This document shows, in pieces, positions 60,301 through 64,000 of a stretch of DNA of 64,000 nucleotides. The notes below the pieces were generated by a model, which did no database searches, was not told the DNA's origin, and saw only the letters and a list, made by a program, of their open reading frames with translations. How positions within the stretch are numbered: the stretch's first letter is position 1; every line of letters starts with the position of its first letter. The stretch is from Branchiostoma floridae. Lineage: Eukaryota > Chordata > Leptocardii > Amphioxiformes > Branchiostomatidae. The position numbers and the translations under genes were made by a program. Location: contig NC_049984.1 in NCBI RefSeq assembly GCF_000003815.2, positions 17,060,495 to 17,124,494 of the forward strand, read 5' to 3'.

Positions 60301-61070
60301 GGGAGGGGAGGAGATGTGGGGAGGAGCAAAGGCCACATACAGGGTGAGACCTTCATATCATAAACTCAGAAATTGTTCTGGAATAATTTTAGAACAATTT
60401 CAGTCTTAACGTATGAAGGTAAGACAAAATTATATTCAAATTTGGAAAGTGTACGCTTATTTGTGGAAGCTTATGGTTAGATATATTTTCATGTTTTTAG
60501 TTGTTAGTATTGTTTTTGAGAGGTATTATCCAAGGACAGAGTACTACTTTTCAGACATTCTTGTTTTATGTTTTAGTGCTTTTTTTTACAGTAACTGTTT
60601 AAACTTTTTTGTACAAACAGATTTGATGATAAACAAAGGTACACAACCCTAGTTTCTATAGCTTTTTTCTTCATGATGAAAAGATGGCTGATATACAACT
60701 AGACGTCAATTACTACCGCCTAAGTTTAGACGGACTCAACTCATCTATTTCTTTCATCAGGGCCAACTTCTTACCTTGGATCTGATGGGACAAATTACCA
60801 GAATCCTCATGCATTGTTTACCACAATGCAGCACAGAATCCCTGAGACAGGTAGACATGGTAAGCACATTTCATATGTATCAACTACTTATCTATTAGTA
60901 TTACTATCTAAATGTAATTTTATGGACGATTTGATATCAGATTGTTCTGTGGTAAGAAAATATCTTTTTTTTTCTTCTATTTCTAATACTGTTTTTATTT
61001 ACAGGACGTCTTGATGCAATGTGACCCAGATATTCAACATCAAGTAAAGAAGAGGGTATCATGTATATAA
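39365..61070 (+). CDS. FANCA: Fanconi anemia complementation group A protein (N-terminus not found)
   Basis: Scaffold subunit of the nuclear FA core complex that ubiquitinates FANCD2-FANCI in crosslink repair. I resolve 44 exons: 39365-39516, 39860-39952, 40156-40229, 40709-40815, 41242-41324, 41489-41522, 41697-41742, 41878-41990, 42109-42185, 42914-42979, 43166-43241, 43571-43704, 44058-44168, 44635-44730, 44943-45005, 45532-45620, 46308-46368, 46521-46570, 46782-46858, 47407-47535, 47969-48102, 48538-48626, 48878-48977, 51615-51704, 51803-51888, 52395-52503, 53055-53175, 53360-53501, 54193-54266, 54629-54754, 54961-55075, 55892-56067, 56578-56683, 56984-57043, 57453-57563, 57823-57935, 58132-58242, 58507-58585, 58997-59059, 59240-59324, 59600-59681, 60202-60343, 60761-60859, 61005-61070. 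They total about 1,400 codons (human 1,455). Diagnostic matches include [62 protein letters not shown] and CDPDI near the end. Phases agree everywhere except at exons 27-28. The intron after 46570 is GC-AG. Confidence 0.93.
40238..40500 (+). repeat. tRNA-derived SINE, family B
   Basis: Starts with GGCTACTAGTATCTGGTAGC, then GGTAACTGGGAGACCTGGTT, and ends GGTGCTACTAGACACTGCAA, followed by GAATGAATGGACGAATAAAT. It begins nine bases after a FANCA exon. Confidence 0.75.
40970..41135. mobile_element. MITE-like repeat with CCACCGCGAA motifs
   Basis: Starts TACTGTAAATGCAGAAACTT and contains repeated ACCGCGAATA, ACCGCGAAAAG and ACCGCGAAAGTAAAT. The start motif TACTGTAAATG is typical of widespread small invertebrate MITEs. 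A related fragment lies at about 61660-61720 (reverse). Confidence 0.5.
45698..45787. mobile_element. Foldback MITE, AGACATCCAGG family
   Basis: Arms GATATGCCTAAAAGCAGTTA and CTCAAACAAATCC pair with GGATATGGTTTTGG, then TAACTGCTTTTTGGCATAT. In a FANCA intron. Confidence 0.65.
48124..48245 (-). repeat. SINE family B, truncated
   Basis: Only the tail half is present: GCCTAGTGGCACATAAGGCA, then AGGGAGGGGTCGGTAGCCC. The tRNA-like head is missing. It is followed by an AGAAATTT-based simple repeat to 48310. Confidence 0.65.
48240..48312. repeat. AGAAATTT simple repeat
   Basis: About eight imperfect copies of AGAAATTT in a row. Confidence 0.8.
49421..51532. mobile_element. 2.1-kb non-autonomous DNA transposon with CGTC-rich ends
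   Basis: Terminal inverted repeats TGTGAAAATTCAAGCGTC and GACGCTTGAATTTTCACA bound the element. The first 450 bp and the last 200 bp are packed with GGACGC, GACGTC and CGTCC words in both orientations, many within GGACGCGTC or GGACGTCC palindromes. The middle (50000-51300) is AT-rich with no transposase frame. Open frames in the ends are Arg/Pro-rich products of the repeat. The CpG density contrasts sharply with the surrounding FANCA intron. Confidence 0.8.
51986..52087. mobile_element. Foldback MITE, AGACATCCAGG family, diverged
   Basis: Starts AGACATCCAGATAATAAGAT. The arm GATGCAAGATAATAATTGAT pairs with CATGAGTAATTGTTATCTTG. In a FANCA intron. Confidence 0.55.
53595..54125. repeat. Minisatellite of about 50-bp units, each with a CCAAT box
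   Basis: About eleven units carry AGCCAATCAGCACCAAGGAC, then ACTACTCATAGAAATACTG and TTCATTAACAGCA. The core AGCCAATCAGC is a near-ideal NF-Y (CCAAT) site. The units become more uniform from 53800 on, which suggests recent local expansion. It lies in the FANCA intron after 53501. Confidence 0.92.
55410..55842. mobile_element. hAT-like MITE with perfect 8-bp target duplication
   Basis: Ends TAGGGCTGGGTACCGGTAC (left) and GTACCGATACCCAGCCCTA (right). Direct 8-bp flanks ATCTGAAC occur at 55402-55409 and 55843-55850. An 8-bp duplication and a terminal (C/T)AGGG are hAT hallmarks. 433 bp, non-coding, with subterminal CCGGACCTGAACC-like words in both orientations. In a FANCA intron. Confidence 0.92.
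56228..56527 (-). repeat. tRNA-derived SINE, family B
   Basis: Minus-strand head GTAGCTGAACTGGTAGCAGC, then GGTAACTGGGTGACCCTGC, and the tail AGGACCTACATGTATGTGCC. It carries a short internal insertion relative to the 6590-6868 copy. In a FANCA intron. Confidence 0.75.
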
Positions 61071-61862
61071 GGAAAACACCTTACTGTTCAGATATATAGA
61101 ATTTCAGTTTAATGTTTAGTTTAATGTTTAAAGATCATAAAGATATTGCAGTTACTCACGTGTGAGTCCTTAGTATAAACTTCATGCCTTGGTGCCAATA
61201 TTGTTGTTACTAACATAAACTATCATAGTAAAGATAAAGAAATACACAAGACATTTTTTCAAGTCTTATAAGCTTTATTTGCATTTAATATGCTTTTAGA
61301 TTATACATAATTAATATATGTGATACTACCTATAGCATTTTAATTCCTTCCTTTTCATCAATTCATTTCATATGAACAAAAAGGGAAACCTTGGGTCATA
61401 ATTTAAACATCAAAATGCCTTTTGCTGATTTGCATACACATGGAAACTTTCAAGCTTCAATTGAAAACTGTCTCTTTTCTCTGTCAAATGTCAACTTCAG
61501 CTATCTTGCAACTTTGGTTTGCTACAGTGCTGGCTTATTCAAGACCATGCAGGGATAGCCATGATACATTTCAAACTGCTGTTGGTCATATGGTTATCTT
61601 ACCTACCAGACATGGACTTTATGTCTACATTGGAAATTCATATTTTGCTGTGTCATAAAGTTGCGGTGAAGAGGTCACCTCAAAAATAAAGCCGCCACAA
61701 AAGTTAAAAAAATTACAGTATTTCAGTCATCACATGTAGGAGTACATGTACAAGTTTGTTCGCAATAGTTTGATACAGAACTCCTATAGTAAGCCTTAGG
61801 TGTTGGGTAAAAGAATTCGTTTTGAAGATACAAGGGTCATCCTAAGTCTTCAAGTTTAAGTT
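61071..61862 (+). other. FANCA 3' UTR and downstream sequence
   Basis: AT-rich, with no further exon. An AATAAA near 61685 could be the poly(A) signal, although it overlaps a MITE-like fragment (AAGTTGCGGTGAAGAGG). Confidence 0.4.
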
Positions 61863-61925
61863 TTACTCCTTTGTAGTTCCCGTCGCTTCCTCAGGTGTTT
61901 CACTTGGAGCTTCAGGTGCGGGTGT
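61863..61925 (-). CDS. Possible terminal exon of a convergent minus-strand gene
   Basis: On the minus strand an acceptor TTCTATTTAG is followed by a 63-bp open segment encoding TPAPEAPSETPEEATGTTKE and a TAA. The Pro/Glu/Thr-rich composition looks like a disordered acidic C-terminus. The rest of the gene would lie to the right, and I could not find the next exon. Its GC-rich island in AT-rich surroundings is the main support. Confidence 0.35.
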   Translation of the reverse strand, partial: TPAPEAPSETPEEATGTTKE

Positions 61926-64000
61926 CTAAATAGAATGGAATAAATCAAAATGGTTACTGGGTATTGCAACAAAATATTCCTTAGAATTTGAGTCTCTTCT
62001 TGTACATATATAAGGAACGTTAAAGGACACTAAGCCCATTGTATATGTCAAAGGTATAAGCAACAATTGCCACTAATGTACAGTTTACACATACTATTCT
62101 TATCTGTATACTTGATCATAGTAGGATACTGACTAAGAATTCTCTATACTTGTAGAAAGAGAAATGACACATTGTACAGTTGAACAGGGGATGATTTCAG
62201 AGACAGGATAGTGCAAATGTGCACTTGATCACTGACAGTGATTCCAGGAAAAAAAGCAAAGTACTGAGTTGTGTTTGAAGTTGAATTTCAGCATTGATGA
62301 TGCAACTGCTCTAGACAACAGTTCTAGCAAGTAATCATAGGCTTGTAGAATTGTATTGATTGTGACAGATATAAATCATTAAAAGCTACATGTAATTGAA
62401 AATACCAGGTAACAACATTTTAACACTTTAAAAAGTTTCTACACTTTAGATAAGGCATGGAGGTTGCTCTAATCACAGTAGGTTAATCAGAATAGGATAC
62501 AACAGGTAATGTTAGAGGGCAGGAAACAAGATTGCACTTCTGTAGACTACAAAAGCTGCCTGCATCCATGGGTGATTACATCATTTCCACCAACGTTTTT
62601 GAACATGTTTGAATGTGTGCATGGGTATGCAAATTCTGTTTGATGTTTACTTGTAATCCATTACACCCGGGTACTGGCATGAAAAATAGCATGAACACAA
62701 ATGATGATACAGAATGACAGTTTATGAAAATAAAGAATAACATAACAATTGAAACGTATCATCAGTCTATGCTATAGTAACTGCAAATACATTTTATAAT
62801 TAGTTCAGCTTTTCGAGCTGTTCTTAGAGTGTGTGCAAATGGTGGCAGAAATGATAGTCACACATGTGATGGAAGCAGTTTTTATAGTGCACGGAAGTGT
62901 AAACTAGTCTATCGGACAGATAGACTTGGGCTGCAAGACAGGTGCAGGACAGCAAGGCAACACCTGGTCAGTGAGGGGTACCTGTCCGTGCACACCTGTT
63001 CACAGGTTGTCGTACAGGGTGTTATTGAGGACTGCCCGCAGCAGGCTGACTCGTGATCCCTCCTTAACAAAGTACAACCACCACCTGTTATTGTTAGTTA
63101 CAACCACACTACTATACACACACCAACCGGATAGTGTTACAACAACGGGAATGCCAAAAGATTTTGGACGTGTGAATACATTTTTATTTTACAGAAAATG
63201 TCCATTTTGGTCCTATGAACCCGCCTGGTATCCATCCTATTCCTTCTAGGAACCAGCCTGGTATCCATTCTATTCCTGACCAGTTCATCTTTGGTCATCC
63301 AATGGCTTTCCTTTCTGAATGTTCTGTTGTAAAACGATCAGGGGAGCAAACAAGAGCTAGAATAGGATGGATGTCAGGCTACATATGCACACAGTTGTAA
63401 CCAAAGTTTTTACCAAAAAAGGCAACAGTTCAATGAACATAAGATTATCAGTCCAAAAACCTTTAAACACTATCCATAGTCTTACTAGGTAATCCAAGGT
63501 AATACCAGGGCCAGTGAAAAATTGTTGCCCCTTTTTCAATAATAAATCTTGATATAAATAAAATGAGTTGAAAATTTTCTCATGCAAGGGCGAGTCAAAA
63601 TTAGTTTAAGAATATGCTCATTGTGACGTGTATTTTGTACAGATCTGTTTGAATGACAATTGATTTCAAGGTGACATTTCTTTTTGACTGAGCCTCGTAT
63701 CTACAATGCAGAGGGGGGGTATCAAAACACCGCAAAGTCTGCCTTAACCTCGTACAAAGCAATAATGCTGCTAGACTCACTGAAAAGCATGGCTGCATGA
63801 TTAAATCAGGTTAGGTTGACATGTTGATGCTCTGTAAGGCAAATTAGATCACGTTTCATCTTCAAATCTATTGATCAGTTTATTTGTCAAATTTAAGGAA
63901 AAATCGTTTCCTGATCATGATTTCATATTACACGTATCATGATTCTGTAATCGTTATTCCTGTTCGTCTGAAATCATCCTCTGTCAGTTGTGTAATCATC
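61926..64000. other. Intergenic or intronic, mostly featureless
   Basis: AT-rich sequence with no exon I can support, apart from the inverted repeat at 63228-63385. Confidence 0.4.
63228..63385. mobile_element. Small foldback element
   Basis: GCCTGGTATCCATCCTATTC (63228) and AGCCTGGTATCCATTCTATT (63255) are direct copies. AGAATAGGATGGATGTCAGG (63359) is their inverse. A MITE with a partly duplicated left end is the simplest reading. Confidence 0.5.

Noticed and set aside
61422-61658. A 78-codon plus-strand frame after FANCA
   Set aside because: Follows the FANCA stop without splice signals, AT-rich, no recognisable domain; likely 3' UTR.

Overview
This is a stretch of an intron-rich animal nuclear genome. 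The marks are many short exons with GT-AG (once GC-AG) introns, tRNA-derived SINEs, LINE pieces, foldback MITEs, an intact Ty3/Gypsy element and long simple repeats. Two assembly gaps (12367-12466 and 22144-23018) are present. Gene content (FANCA, a MARVEL tetraspan, MADF-BESS and PDZ proteins) and repeat style fit an invertebrate deuterostome, most likely an amphioxus (Branchiostoma). That species call is inference, because no alignment was possible.

Layout. A complete 4-exon MARVEL/plasmolipin-like gene (+) lies at 587-2816. A complete 5-exon gene (-) at 5402-10584 encodes a membrane-anchored JMJD6-like JmjC oxygenase; its 3 kb first intron holds two structured DNA transposons. A LINE remnant and two hairpin MITEs follow. 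At 12769-14277 (+) are the last two exons of a proline-rich PDZ-like gene. At 15148-16937 is a composite repeat carrying a reverse-transcriptase C-terminal fragment. A complete 3-exon MADF-BESS regulator (+) lies at 18221-20480. A small minus-strand gene (21584 to about 23059) is interrupted by the large gap. From 23 to 31 kb the sequence is repetitive: minisatellites, a TTAA-flanked MITE, local duplications and a 3 kb satellite with CTTT tracts.

From 31.4 to 39.2 kb two LTR retrotransposons sit head to head: an intact 5.9 kb Gypsy element (-) with gag, pol and a GGGAAAC frameshift site, and a 1.8 kb non-autonomous element (+). A 46-bp minisatellite follows. From 39365 to 61070 (+) I resolve 44 exons of FANCA, the scaffold of the Fanconi anemia core complex. 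They match the human protein from about residue 75 to the C terminus. The N-terminal exons were not found and probably lie upstream of the repeats. FANCA introns contain SINEs, a 2.1 kb CGTC-rich DNA transposon, a hAT-like MITE with a perfect 8-bp target duplication, and a minisatellite of CCAAT boxes. The last 3 kb is mostly non-coding.

The genes are unrelated housekeeping or regulatory loci; nothing suggests an operon or a single functional cluster. The most notable items are the JmjC protein, the paired transposons with same-orientation subterminal arrays, the head-to-head LTR elements, and the repeats around FANCA.
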